Shown: positions 24,636-37,000 of the stretch, one piece after another | Numbering within the stretch: the first letter of the stretch is position 1 | Layout: each line of letters begins with the position of its first letter | NCBI RefSeq assembly: GCF_030867145.1 | Contig: NC_134441.1 | Location: forward strand, 4,714,992-4,778,991 | Reading direction: 5' to 3' | DNA length: 64,000 nucleotides | Source of the DNA: Opisthocomus hoazin | Taxonomy: Eukaryota; Chordata; Aves; Opisthocomiformes; Opisthocomidae | Translations under genes and position numbers: made by a program | Notes under the pieces: model-generated | The model's input: only the letters and a program-made list of their open reading frames with translations | What the model was told of the DNA's origin: nothing | The model's database searches: none

Positions 24636-24710
24636 TTAAATCAGGGTCCATTGCTTGGTCTTACAAGAAAAACACAAGAATCCTGCCTAAGAGTTTGTAA
24701 TTAAAAAGGC
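24636..24710 (+). repeat. Ancient MIR/L3-type amniote repeat relic
   Basis: ATCAGGGTCCATTGCTTGG, then TTACAAGAAAAACACAAGAA, TCCTGCCTAAGAGTTTGTAA and TTAAAAAGGC. This follows the remembered amniote repeat segment reading AGGGCCCCATTGTGCTAGGC-TGTACAAACACA-CCTGCCCCAAAGAGCTTACAATCTAA. Order is preserved and identity is modest. Confidence 0.5.
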
Positions 24711-27700
24711 TTTTCAGTCTTGGCAACACACGTTATCGGTATGGCACAGACATCTAAAGGAAGGCAAGCAGAAGATGGTTATTTACAAAGCTTGCTCTGA
24801 GACACAGTCTCAATAAGCCTGCATTTGACAGTATTTTTTTATTCCAAGTATTTTAAGCCTCGCACATTGGTTAAATTTAAGAACAATAATTATCTTGGAT
24901 CCACTAGCTCTCTGCCTGCAGAAATAAGGACTTCTGTGATATGGGAGCACACGGTTATCTGACAGCTGTCACTTGCTTTGGTAGAAGTGGGTTAAGGGCG
25001 CAACAGTTCTCACCTCTCCGTCCTACTGCAGTCCTGGAGCCTGGCAACGTCGCATCAGACAGCAATATTCTCAGATGGGACAAATGGGTTATTTTTCTGT
25101 AACAGACGGAAAAATGAGGGCGATTTTTTAGAAAACAAAATATTTTAACCCTCTATGGACAAGGCAGGAGATCTGAGAACTAAAAGATACCAAGCTGAAT
25201 AAATTTAAATGATGTTGATACAAGAAGATACTTCAAGTTGATAGAAGCAGCGGGCTGTGGTGTAGTACACTCACACTGATTTATTCCTTACCTCATTTCA
25301 TTGACACTTGTATAATTACACAAATTGCCTTTGCAGGCAGAGAGGAGATTTCTCACTGTCAGGGCTGAACAGATTGGCTCAATCACTGTCAATGAAGTTG
25401 TTTCGTTAATGTAATGGCGTGAGACTTTTTTTTACAACCTACTGCTAACTCACTAGCTATGTATGAGTTAGGACCAGGAGTGCTGTTAAGTGGGTAGTCT
25501 GTACTTCCCTTACATGATTCTGTCACCCTCTAGTGACTTAAATCTTTGAGATGGTAAAAACTAACAGCTCAATCTTTCACTACAGACATAAAGCCTTGTT
25601 CTGGAAATTAAAAATCCAAGGTTAAATCCCTGCTGCACAGAGACATAGGAAATGTTACATGTATTAAAAGAATATCAGACCTCTTCCAGCATAAGTAAAT
25701 AATGTGGTTCTCAAGTGCCTTGTATTCACAATTCCCAAGGGATTTGGGTGTCTTATTGCTCAAATTACCTGAAATTGAACAAGGAAATCTATCACAGGGA
25801 AAAAATTCTTCATTAGTAGACAGACATGTTGCTTTAACTTGTCTTTGGTGTGCTGTTCTCAGTCCCCTACGTACATAAGAAGGACAAACGATTTAATTGC
25901 CATGCTTTTCCTTTGTGCAGCTGTGTAACACGGAAAAGGCTACACGTCTTGAGCACCGAGCAAGCGGCTTGTGGGGAACAAGTGGGTCCATGTAGCTCCT
26001 TTACCTCTTTTCAAATGACCACATACAGGATTTGATTTTTAAGAATAAAAATACTTTGATTTTTAGGAATGCTTTGAAGTTGTATATTCATAACCCATTC
26101 CTTGAATAAGTCAGCCCTGGCAACTGGCTGCTCACAAACCATTTACAGCAGCCATTGCTTTAAGGCCTTGCTGTTCATATGAAACGCTTCAGCTCAGAGA
26201 TCTTCATGGATTGTTTCTGTTGCCTGGGTGACCCACGTCCTCATGATGACATTAGCACAATGTAGAAATATGTTCTGTGTTTAACACTCACTCTTTCTTT
26301 TTACTTTTTACTTTTTTGGCAAAGCACTTTTGTGCAAATATGTTTGGAAAGCAAACACAAGCTACTACCAGTGCCACCCAGCATATGGGCATTTTTCTCT
26401 GTCAGTTGTTGCTAAGATATTAATTTTCTTTAGCATTCATGTTACGCACACTGCTAGCCTTCCAACAGCAGCACACTCCTGGCTGCCACAGATTGAGGCA
26501 GAGGCAGCAGGCATACGCAGGGAAAAAAAAAAAAATCACTAAAACTGATAAGGCAAATAGAGTAGGGGATACTTTTGAAACCAGGGGGTGTGTACCTGCA
26601 AAAGAAAGGGGTCATCAGAGGTGTTTAAAGCCTCCAGATGAACAGGAATTGGGCACCTTGTGCGTCAAGGTGCTCTTCAAAATCCCCGAGATGCTGATCC
26701 ATACCTTTATAAGCCACCATCTCTCTGTTGCCAGTCAAGTGTCTAAACATAAAAGAAACTTGAAGCACAGAGCGCACCTGGTTGCCCCCCTCGGCTGTTT
26801 TTGCATGCTGCTCCTCCTTGGGAAGGAGTTCTGAATACTTTAAACAGCTGTTCGCAAAATCTTGTTTAAAGCGTGGCTATAAAATCAGATGAAAGACTGT
26901 TATGGAAATGGCAATAATAGTGAAATCAGAAACAACGGAATCTCTAAAAATGTGTTTGCCACAGAAGGAAAAGAAACATGCAGCCAGAGTGCTACAGTCT
27001 TGGAGGTGCTTTGCGCCGATCGAGTTGAGCTCTTCTGAAATAAACGTCCTCTTATATTTATAAAGCACCTCTCATCCAGAGAACAGAAAGTGCGAGGAAT
27101 TGCTATTAAACCTTATATTGCAATGCCAAGGCATTCCTAGATTGTAGTGAATTATTTTCACATTTCAGTAATTTATTGAAGAAGTTAATTCTTGAGGATT
27201 TTACTGTCAAACAGCCAGCAGGACTCATAATTAATGTACAGTTCCCTTGATGCCAAAGCAGCCAGGGGAATGGGGGCGTTACGTATACTTTTCCTCCTGT
27301 TTTATGGTAAATAATGTAGTTCGCATCCCTGTAAGCACTTAGATCTGGCCGAGTAATGTCACATTCGGGAACGCTAACATGGAAAGCTCTGACTACAAAG
27401 GCGCCACAGCTTTGCTCTATCAGAAAAGGGAGCATTAAATTGTTAAAAAACCCTACAAATCACAAAAATAGAAACTGTGAAGTTTGCCCATGGTCTCTTG
27501 GCTCCAGCAAGCGTCCTGTGATGCCAAAGACTTGTCATCAGAACCACCAAGAGAACATGGGAAGAGCACGCTGCTCCCCTGCTCTTGCTGCTGCTCAAAC
27601 CCCCGCTGTTTGTGTCACTAACTTCTCCTGGGAGTTGCTACAGATAAGAAATGCCTTCATGCTGCTGACACAGAGTTCACGCAAGTAAAAAAAATACCTG

Positions 27701-27798
27701 TTGTTGACATAAAGAGTAGATTTCCTCCACATGAGAAATTACATGCCAGTGGGTGTTGTCTAAGAATCACAGTTGAATATGGTTAAATCATTCAAAAG

Positions 27799-27822
27799 GG
27801 AATATATTAGTAAATATATTCC
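27799..27822. repeat. Perfect hairpin, 10-bp arms and 4-bp loop
   Basis: GGAATATATT (27,799-27,808) and AATATATTCC (27,813-27,822) with loop AGTA. A third related segment, TTATATATTCC, follows immediately at 27,823-27,833. Confidence 0.7.
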
Positions 27823-28071
27823 TTATATATTCCAATAGTAAATATTTTCAGTTCTCTGTTGTTCATAGAATCACAGGAGCTAGTGCCTAAAAGCACTGGG
27901 ATAACTGCTAAATAGTTTATTTTCCTTGTTCCCTTTATGCTTTGTTTTTTGTGAGAATATTTGCGCAACCCCCAGCTGAAGTGGTCTTTGACTCTGGAGT
28001 TTATTTTTCCAGTTTCATCCTTTGTCATTGATGCCTTGATTTAGTTCTTATTCTACAGCAGCATAATTCGC

Positions 28072-28215
28072 AGAAGTTCACTGCAGTCAACGGATTCACA
28101 TCAGTGCAAAACCAGTGGAACTGAGCTCAGAACTGTGTTTTAAGGACCTCACATCGCAGCTGCTGAAGTCAATGGGAAAAGATGTTTGTTAGCTTTGGCA
28201 TGTTCCAGGTCAGAC
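28072..28215. repeat. Palindromic-family relic, longest copy, possibly two halves or two insertions
   Basis: The first part holds AGTTCACTGCAGTCAACGG, then ATTCACATCAGTGCAAAACC and AGTGGAACTGAGCTCAGAAC. It follows the family sequence TGAAGTCAATGGAGTTACACCAGTGTAAAACCAGTGTAACTGAGATCAGAATC. The second part holds GCTGAAGTCAATGGGAAAAG with a core identical to the consensus, and ends in CAGGTCAGACTC. Confidence 0.6.
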
Positions 28216-30059
28216 TCTAAAAAAACCAACGTAGGCCTGCCCTGAAGGGTGTTTAGGAGTGGCTGGAGAAGCAATACGCTGCAGCCTGAGGCAGAACGAA
28301 ATGGGAAATTAGATAAGAACAAATGAGCAACATTCGTCTGAAGGAGTAGAGAAAGAAGAGTCGATTTCCTTTTCTATCTATTCAGATGTACTCTGTCTCT
28401 CCATGCAGCTCTTCCACTTCTTATATCAAAACCTTTTAAGACACTGTACAATGGAGGAGGTCTGGTTCTCATGCTGGCAGTATTAAAGAATCATAGAGTG
28501 CATTTATGTTTACTTAAACCTCTTCCTACTAAAAAGTATTGGGTGTAATACAAATATCTCTTCAATAGCTCTTTCTTCTGCTCTTTGAAGTAAAGATCTG
28601 TTCCATTCTTTCATCGCATACAATCCCCAACAGTAGACTCTTAGCTCTATTCCACTCAAAGCTATTCTGCTCAGGGGCTTGAGAGAAACGAGAGCAAGGA
28701 ACTTAGAGCACCGTTTACAACTTAGATATATTAATGGGTCATATTGTGATGTAGACGGTGAAATATCAGAGACTAAAATAGCTCCTATGATTATCTCTTG
28801 TGATGCCTTGAAGTTACTCTTCAAATACTATTGAAATAGATTACTGTTGGCACTTTCTTACTGTCTGTAAGGATTCCATTTTTTGCAGAGAGAAGGGCTT
28901 CCATGTTTTTCCCTTTACAACTGGAAGGATTGCTCAATGTTGTTGAAGACTGTAGGTAAATGATTTGATTTTCAAGTTCAGTCTTCCTCCATTTAGCCAT
29001 GACTCTTAAATGACAACAGAAATCTTAGACTCATGTCAAATGCAGAGTTAGAAGAATGCAGTGAGATAACCAACTAATTTTGAACCTTTAAATGGATTTC
29101 TGAAGCCTTCATATTCATCTGGTTGACAATTTCTTCTAAATAACATCAAAAATTTCCCTGCCAGTTTTCTGTATGAGGCAGTGCGTTTTCCAGACACTGC
29201 AGTTCCCAAAGATCAACAGGAATAAACTGCAAATTCATTGGTTCTATTATTGTTCTTGCAATGGGCTTCCTACACCTCTCTAGAATAGGGTAAGCTGTGG
29301 AACGTCTCAGAGAAGATGATTCAAGCATCTTCATGTGTTTACATTTAGACTTTCCAAATAATTTGTAGAAGGGAAGAAATGTTGCATATGCCCTAGGAGG
29401 GATGGAATAGTTATTTTACATATTATTAAAGAGCTGTATAGAGATACAGATGGAAATAATTGAGTTACATCAATTGCTTTTCCCACATTTACAGATACTG
29501 CTTACAACAGAGGAAAAAAATGAGAGGGTAACTCCTAGTCCTGCAGACGGTTCAGAAGACTGGGCAATATAATGGGAAGGTGCATTAACTCCTCTCTTCT
29601 TCTGTCTCATCTCTTTTAGGTTGCAATCTCACCAGAGCAAGGTCCTTATCATATGTTTTTAAAATATCTAGTGCACAGACAGTACATCTCAAACAACGGT
29701 ATTTTGCGGATCTCTATTGGTTGCTGTCCTGTCAAGACCAGCTCTTTCCCTGAGATGTTTTTCTGTACTTCATCTCGCGCCGCAAGATGACCATAGTCTC
29801 TCTGGGCACGCACTGGAAGGGGGAGTGCTGATTATTTACAACTGCAAGCTTGAGGGACAATGTAACCCCTACAAACACAGCAAAATACAGTGGCAAGCTT
29901 TGTATGAGGCTTTGAATATTTAGCACCATAAGACAGCTTACCTGGACTTAACGAGAACACCACATATTGTAATAAGTGACAGTTAACCTGGCTACAATAT
30001 GTCCCATCTATATCCCACTCTAATTACAGCAGATGTCTCTGCCGCCAAAGAAAACCTCT

Positions 30060-30540
30060 TTGTTGGTTTTGCGTGCTCTTAGGGTGACAGTGTTTGTTCT
30101 GTGAAAGCTCAGAGGATATGAATCATTTGGTCTCTGCGGCTTGTGGCTCCGCTAGTTTATTAGACTCTAACCCTCGCAGGTCACACTTCTAATCTAGCAC
30201 AGCCAGCTGTTCGCAGCGTGGCATTAGCTGATCAATACCGAGTGACCCAGGAGGGCTGTGGGCATTCAGTACTCTAAGCAGCGGGTGCAAGCGTCTGCTG
30301 GTCCCATATGAACCACTGTGAAAGCTCTATAAATAATGGACAAGCATTGTTATGTCTCATTGTTAGCAGCAGCGAAATAAATGAACAGCTCCATCTGGGG
30401 ATTAGCATCTTCTCATATAATCAGGAGAGCTGGGAGGTCCCAAAGTACTGCAGAGGGTCCTGAGGAACAACATACTGCGGAAATTAAAATGTGGCGCTGG
30501 GGGTGAAGTTACCTTTCCTTCCCGCGCTGCTGCAGAAGGC
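30060..30540. promoter_or_regulatory. Candidate conserved regulatory block
   Basis: Non-repetitive sequence of mixed composition in an otherwise AT-rich neighbourhood. It has AGCTGATCAATACCGAGTGA, CTATAAATAATGG, AACAGCTCCATCTGGGG with E-box-like CATCTG, and GCAGCAGCGAAATAAATGAA. The density of unusual 8-10-mers resembles conserved non-coding elements near developmental genes. Alignment would be decisive. Confidence 0.27.
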
Positions 30541-30816
30541 CTGCGGTTGCACACAAGTTTCTGAGCCATTTCCTCGTCTTTGGAAAGCTGCCTGCTTCAC
30601 AACTCAACCATCAGCCTCCATCATTTCTGTTATTAACGGCTGATAATCCCTTCTCATGCTTGCAGCTTCACAGATATCTTGCACTGCGCTGTGTTTCCTA
30701 GCCTGTAACAAATCAACGCTGACGTATGCACTTGTTCTCCAGTTCATAAGAGGAATTCAGTGCGGGATCAAGGCATACATAATTACTACTTTTAAATGAG
30801 ATTAAAATGTAATTTA

Positions 30817-30832
30817 CATGTAAATTTACATG
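30817..30832. repeat. Perfect 16-bp palindrome
   Basis: CATGTAAATTTACATG is self-complementary, and TAATTTACATG precedes it, giving ATTTACAT three times on one or the other strand within about 25 bp. ATTTACAT is an octamer-like POU or FOX-type site. Confidence 0.6.
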
Positions 30833-33800
30833 AAATCAACCTTTTGTTAATTTTATTTACATAATATATGAATGAGTGTGTGTATAGCTTGCCATTAAGT
30901 AAATTTCCAGTAAAAGAAGAGGGTTTTTACACTTACAATTTAAATGACCACTAATGCAGAATTATTTATAGTTGCCTCACTGATTTTCTTTAACTTCAAA
31001 GGAGAAGTCTACACACATACCAGTGGAGGGCAATTATTCAAATGCAATCATAAGTACAAAGAATATAACAAAATCTCATCTGACTGCAAGTAGCTATTAA
31101 ATGGAAGAGAATATCATTAAATTTTTCAAAATATTGGAACACTTTTGTTAAAGGTTACATCATTTACTAAAGACTTCTTTTATGATTAAATTTGAAGGAA
31201 TTTAAATGTTCGCTTTATGATCTTTACTTTCAACCTTTCACCGAGTGCAAATAAACGTAGTAGGCTGAACAATTTACATCTGCTTTCAGATACACTTCCT
31301 TTCCAGTTACTAAGAAATAGCACAGCACTATACGATACCAAACAGTATTGTTGGCATTTCAAAACATATTTTTATTTAACAAACTATGTTATTTGGTAAA
31401 GCATCTTTTTACTGAACACTAAGTTTATAACATATTCAGATATGTCAGACTTATAGTTAGGACTGTAAACTCACACACGAGTATTGTAAAGATGCTACAA
31501 CAGGAGCTAAAAGCTTTCTAAATACTTTCCATGAACATTAGTTAGTAATAGCTATTCTTGGAACTACTCATGCGAGTAGGACAGGCTAAAAACCAGCTCA
31601 TTTTTATTAGGTGACCACCACTGGCCTGACATCATCACCCAGGCTCTGTCCTGTGATGCACAGCACAGGCGTAAGCTTGGTTAAACATGCGTGTATGTGC
31701 CAGGTCTGACATCAGTTTGAATGTGGCTGGTGGAATTGTATGATCTGCTTCTCATAAATACTGAAGCAGAAGTTTGGAAAGCAGGGAAGAAAAGACTAGT
31801 TGGTTTCCTATAGTATCTGAAGTTTTATTGCTTCAGATTGATGCAATGCCAATCGTTAACAAAACCTGTACTCTTTATCTGATCCTTCAGGCTAGACTAT
31901 TATATCCTACTAATTAGTTGAAAGAAGACGAGGCCAACAAATTTTCTTAAGAAGTTGGCACTGATGTTGCAAACTCAACAGAGTTAGCAAAACAAGACGA
32001 CATCCAGCTATCCTTTTCAATAGCCTATGCGTTACTGGAAGTTCTTTTGCTAGCACAGTAAACAAGAGCCGCAGTGCCTCTTCCTATTCAGATAATGGAT
32101 ACAAACCTACAGAATCATTTCACGGTGGATAAACAGCCAACTTATTTGTAGCTGTGCTATCGTCAAGACATTGTAAACTGTGAATTGAAATGGGGAGAGA
32201 AACAAATGAAAGTTTGGGCTGCTTGTGCTTCTGTATTTGCTGCTTCTTCCACAGCCTCTTGCACAAATCTGGGAGCACCCTGTAATAAATGTGCAGGTTT
32301 CTGTTCCAGTGACCAACAAGTATTTACCCCAATAAATGGCAAAATTAATGCAGTGTGTTTCAGATTGGTTTCTGACAGGCTTAACCTTTCAGGGCTGTAA
32401 TTCTGTCAGCCTATTTCTTCATCCACCTGTGTTTAAAACTTGATGAGAGCGATTCTGCTAAGAGTGGGCACTTCGGGTTTCAAAAAAATCCTGCCCCTAA
32501 CTACAACCATTTTGCAGGCATGACTATACTTGGTGCTCGACTTCAGGGAGAATTAAAAAGTGAATTCTGGCTTGTGCATCCTTTAACCTCTTCCTTTACA
32601 ACAACTTTTTTTCCACGGATATGAGAATTGGACAATCAAATTTTAATAAGAAACTTGAAGTCAGCTGTTGGCTGCTTATCACTGCCTAGGGAAATATTTT
32701 AATCAACATTAAATCTGGTGGGTTTGAAACCACCTTGTCTTAGCACTGCAATGAATTCACTTCATTGAGTGGGTTTAATTATTAAAGCCCAAAGGGAGAA
32801 CTGTTCCCGGTTTTGAGTAGCCATTCAACAGTAATATCTTTGTTTCCAAACTAATAAGGCAACAAAGGGAAAAATACTGTAGACTAATTTCAATCTATTC
32901 TGCTTTGGGGCTGAATACAAACAATCAGCTTTGGGATTCAGATATAAGAATCTGAATTATTATTTATTACTTGTCTGCCTGTCAGCCTTGGTGTCTCCAT
33001 ACTTTTGTGCCTTATCTAATCGCTTGCTTTTTGCTTGGCTGCTTGAGGTTCTTCACTGAGGTTTACCTTAGGCTGGAGTTTGGGAGTTCCAACAAAAATG
33101 GGATGATTCAGTCTTCTAAAACACAAGAGGGGTATGAGGGGTATGCCTAATACAAGGTAGTTTAAAGCTCATAAGATTGCAGAATACACTTTGTTAATAT
33201 TGCTTTCTGGCCTTTGTACATCAAATACAAGCCACCTACAATCTATTCTGCCAAAACAGGTTGTCTAATTTAACATATATAATTAAAAAATATTTTGAGG
33301 CGGTCCAATCTCAAAACTTTGATTATCAGAACTTGATAATCTTGAGTTTATCAAGATCACCTTATGCAGAGAAATACCAGCCCTCTCATACTTGAGTGCC
33401 ACTGGCTCTGTTAATACTGACAGTTGTTAGTACAGGCTCTCACAGAGACTGGCATTTGGGATAATTGAATGATTGGGACCTTGCCACAGCAGGAAGAGAC
33501 TGGAAGCAAGGCTATAAAGAACAGTGGCTGTGACAACCTCAGCAAAAGATTGTAGAGGGCTGCGAAGGCTGCGTTTATTCGTTAGTCCGAACTTAATCAC
33601 TGCAGCCATCTACCAGAGCCTTGGGTTTTATGCTGATAAATGAAATTAATTTCATCCTTACCTGATTGAAAAAAGGCCTTAATGATACAGAAAGCCTTAA
33701 GCCTGTCCTATAAGTATGAACCATTCTGTGTGATATGAGATTTAGTCACATATGTAACAATCTGCCTTCTAACCATACAGCCATTCACCTTGATTAGTAG

Positions 33801-34000
33801 AATTAACTTAGAGAACAGTGGAGCCTGAGGCTTGTGATCTAATTATGAGATCAGATTCGTGTCACCTACTGAAGTCACTCAGGCTAGAAGCTGTCACCAA
33901 AGGGTTCCTTCACAAGCAATGGAGAGATGGCTGCTTCCAGAGACGTCCCACCAAATCTGGAGATGGCTGTCCATCCCCCGTTGCTCGCAGATGGAGTCCA

Positions 34001-37000
34001 GGGTGACAGTGCTTCTGACTCAGACAGCTGAGCTTAGAAAGATCACCCTAAGGTGCTGAAGCCCTTCGTATCCGTGCACCTGTACAGGTTATATAAACTT
34101 TACTGGCCCACGTGCAGCAATACCAAAGGAGGATTTCTGTTGTTACAACATCATCAAGGCAACACAATCTATTTGCTTTAAAACACAACAGCAAGTATCT
34201 TGTGTTTAGATAAGTGAGCACGATAGTCTGCCAAGATAAGACTGATGTGTCATGATTTGTTAGGCTGATGACGTGTAACAGTGACGCATCAACCAGAAAT
34301 ATTTACAAAGACGCAGTTGCCTGAAAAACGTCATACTTTTGTTGTTAGTGGAATGTAACTTATTAATATGTAAATCATGCACCCATGAGTCAATGCAGAG
34401 CAGAGCTATTAAGATCTAAGTATATTTTACTATGAATAGTAGAAGACTGACCCACACTGCTCTCTCCATCAGAGCAATAGTTTAGTATCCTATTCTGGTG
34501 GTATATTACCATTTTATGCTGACAGCAGAAGATGAGTGATGGATTTGGTTCAGTGGACATAACTTTTAGCCTTCTCCAGAACTATTAATGATCTCATTAA
34601 TATAGCAAAATGACAGACAAAAGACTTAAGATTAAAAACTGAAGTCAATGAGCGTTGATTTGTTTGTATGAAATAGTTTTCCTTTAATTTATTAGCTTCT
34701 AGTCCTGCTGAGCAAGCAAAATTATCCTTTACAGTAACTGATTGCAAATTGTGACTGGAGAAGATTCAGGAAGAAAATATTGCAGCCCACCACAGCCAAG
34801 CAAGCAGAAAGGCTGAGAACAGATCCTCCGTGCTGTGCCATGAAAGCCTTATACTCAAATAGAAAACCTACTGTGCAGCATGTTTGGTAGTGGTGATCTT
34901 TGAAGCTGTATTTTTCAGGTCATAGTGACATCTGGACCCTATAACATTATAAGACAAAGAAGAGGAAGAAGGTGATACACCACTTGGAACTGTCTTGCCC
35001 AGATTATGACATCTTTGTACTATTTATACATTTCGAGGGATCAGCAAATGTGTTTCCATTTTATCTAGTTCTGTTACATAGTGCGTTCAGTAAGGACAGA
35101 CACACAGGTTTTAAAGAACAATTCAAATTCAGTTTGAACAGCCACAAAACCTCAAATATGAGAACTGGAACTTGCGAGAGCTTCACCTCCCCTTAATATC
35201 ATTTGCTGTCCTGTCCTGGGGGTTCTCTCCCCAGAATCCCATCTCTGTGAGACTGTGTCTCTGTCCTGTAACTGCTCAATATCTGCAGCACTGGCAGCTC
35301 CAGGTCACTGAAATATAGTTTTGCCTTTTAAAAGAGGGATTGGTCAAGTCAGAATTAACCTTTGCAAATGTTGCACTATTTCTCTTATGTACAGATAAAG
35401 ATCTAATAACCATTAAAAAAAAAAAATTGATCTGTGGCCTTTGAAGAGGCCTGGTGAGAGAATTAGGTTAAAATAGAACAAAAATGTTTCCGTCTTTCCC
35501 ATGCTCTAATTGAGGTCATAAGAGATCTCCCGCGCCAGGAAACTGTTGGTTTTGCTTAATTATCTTCCCACAGAGTGGGAGAGATAATATAAGCTATAGG
35601 ACCCCCAATCTGTTGATGAAAATTAGAGTTCTTCTCTTTTTGCCTGTGTGTATATGTGTATTTTTGTCTGTTGATGACAAAGGCTACCAAAGGACCCAGG
35701 TCCGATATGAGCGCATACATTGCAGAGATTGCTGCAGTGCCTCAGACGAATACACTTGCCTGGGACAGAAAAACTGAGAAGTGGCACTTACTACCTTCTG
35801 TTGAACCCAACTTTTTCCTGTGGATTTCCTGACCATGTGTTAGCACTTGGAAGCAGCACAGGAAGCCAAATAATTTACAGTTCGTTAATAGCTTTAAGTA
35901 CTTTGTCTTGTGTCTGCTTTCTTTCATGTCCAACACCAGCTTGGTTCTGTTGTGAGAGATGATCATATTTCCCCTGAGTAATTACCAAGACTCTGAAGTT
36001 TTGACATTGGAGGTCCCCAAGTAAGTCCTGTTACTGAGGGAAATGACGAAAGATCTGCAAGTCTATCCTCTGGTTTTACTATTTCATTCTCCCTGAACAG
36101 CTATGGCTGCTACTATTTATCATGAACTTAAAAACAGATGTCATTTTGGAGAAACACACTTAACCAAATTCGTTACTCAGCTCAATACAGCGTTAGCTGC
36201 ACAAGTTCCTTGCTGAAACAGTTTAAAGTACCACATCAGCAGGGTGAAACCACCCCTCCAGACATTAGTAGTAGCCTCCAAGTGCCAGAATAAATCATTT
36301 GCAATAGCCTCATTTTTTCCTGATTCTTGCATTAAAAAAAAAAAATCATCCTTTGTCATCTCTGATCATCACTACTGCCTCACAGCTAAATAAAGTGCTG
36401 CCTTCTTTTTGTAGAATCTTGAAAGACCTTTTTTTCTTTCTATAGAAAGTTACTTGAACAGCCCTCTCCTCCTCTGCAGCTGACTCATCTCCAGTAGCAT
36501 CTATTCGTAATATCAGCTATCTCCCCATGTGGTATGGAGTTTTCTGGTTTAAAAAAAAAAAAAAAGAGAAGGCTGAAACTTCAGCTATATCACAGCAGAT
36601 TTTGTAGCGGACAGTTTGTTTCCCATTCAAAACAAACTCAGTTTTCTGTTACTGTTTAGAGCAGGGTAGCAACAAGGCAGAAAGAATTCCAATTACCGCA
36701 CGATCATAGAAGAAAATCTACAGCCTGTTAACAAAAACACTAAGATTTACAGTTGCTATTCAGAATGCTTACATTAAATAGAATCTTTTTAGCCCAAGAC
36801 TTTTTTCTGCAGTGATTGCACCCATCCCTAAGAAATCTAATTGACTGCACAATATGTAAAGTGGCACAGTAGTATCTAAGAGTATGCGTTTGGCATTTAA
36901 TACATAATTTTCTACTTCTTACTTCAGGTTACTGCTGCCTCATTTCGTTTCCTTTTTTCATATTATGGGGCTCTAGTGTTCGTGCGGATGATAAAATACC

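Larger units (their letters stand above)
20001..27000. other. Intergenic DNA
   Basis: No gene recognised. Holds a POU/homeodomain-rich stretch (20,640-20,960), two palindromic-family copies within 350 bp (21,892-21,956 and 22,168-22,242), an AT-rich inverted repeat at 23,422-23,449, a MIR/L3-like relic near 24,636-24,710 and a short GCACCTTG/CAAGGTGC hairpin at 26,653-26,673. Confidence 0.65.
27001..34000. other. Intergenic DNA
   Basis: No gene recognised. Holds a perfect AT hairpin (27,799-27,822), a long palindromic-family relic (28,072-28,215), a candidate regulatory block (30,060-30,540) and a perfect 16-bp palindrome (30,817-30,832). The 30.7-31.4 kb part is very AT-rich. All open frames are under about 115 codons and without recognisable domains. 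Confidence 0.65.

Noticed and set aside
25600..25660. tRNA B-box-like GGTTAAATCCC
   Set aside because: No acceptor stem, anticodon arm or A box can be drawn around it. More likely a SINE remnant or chance.
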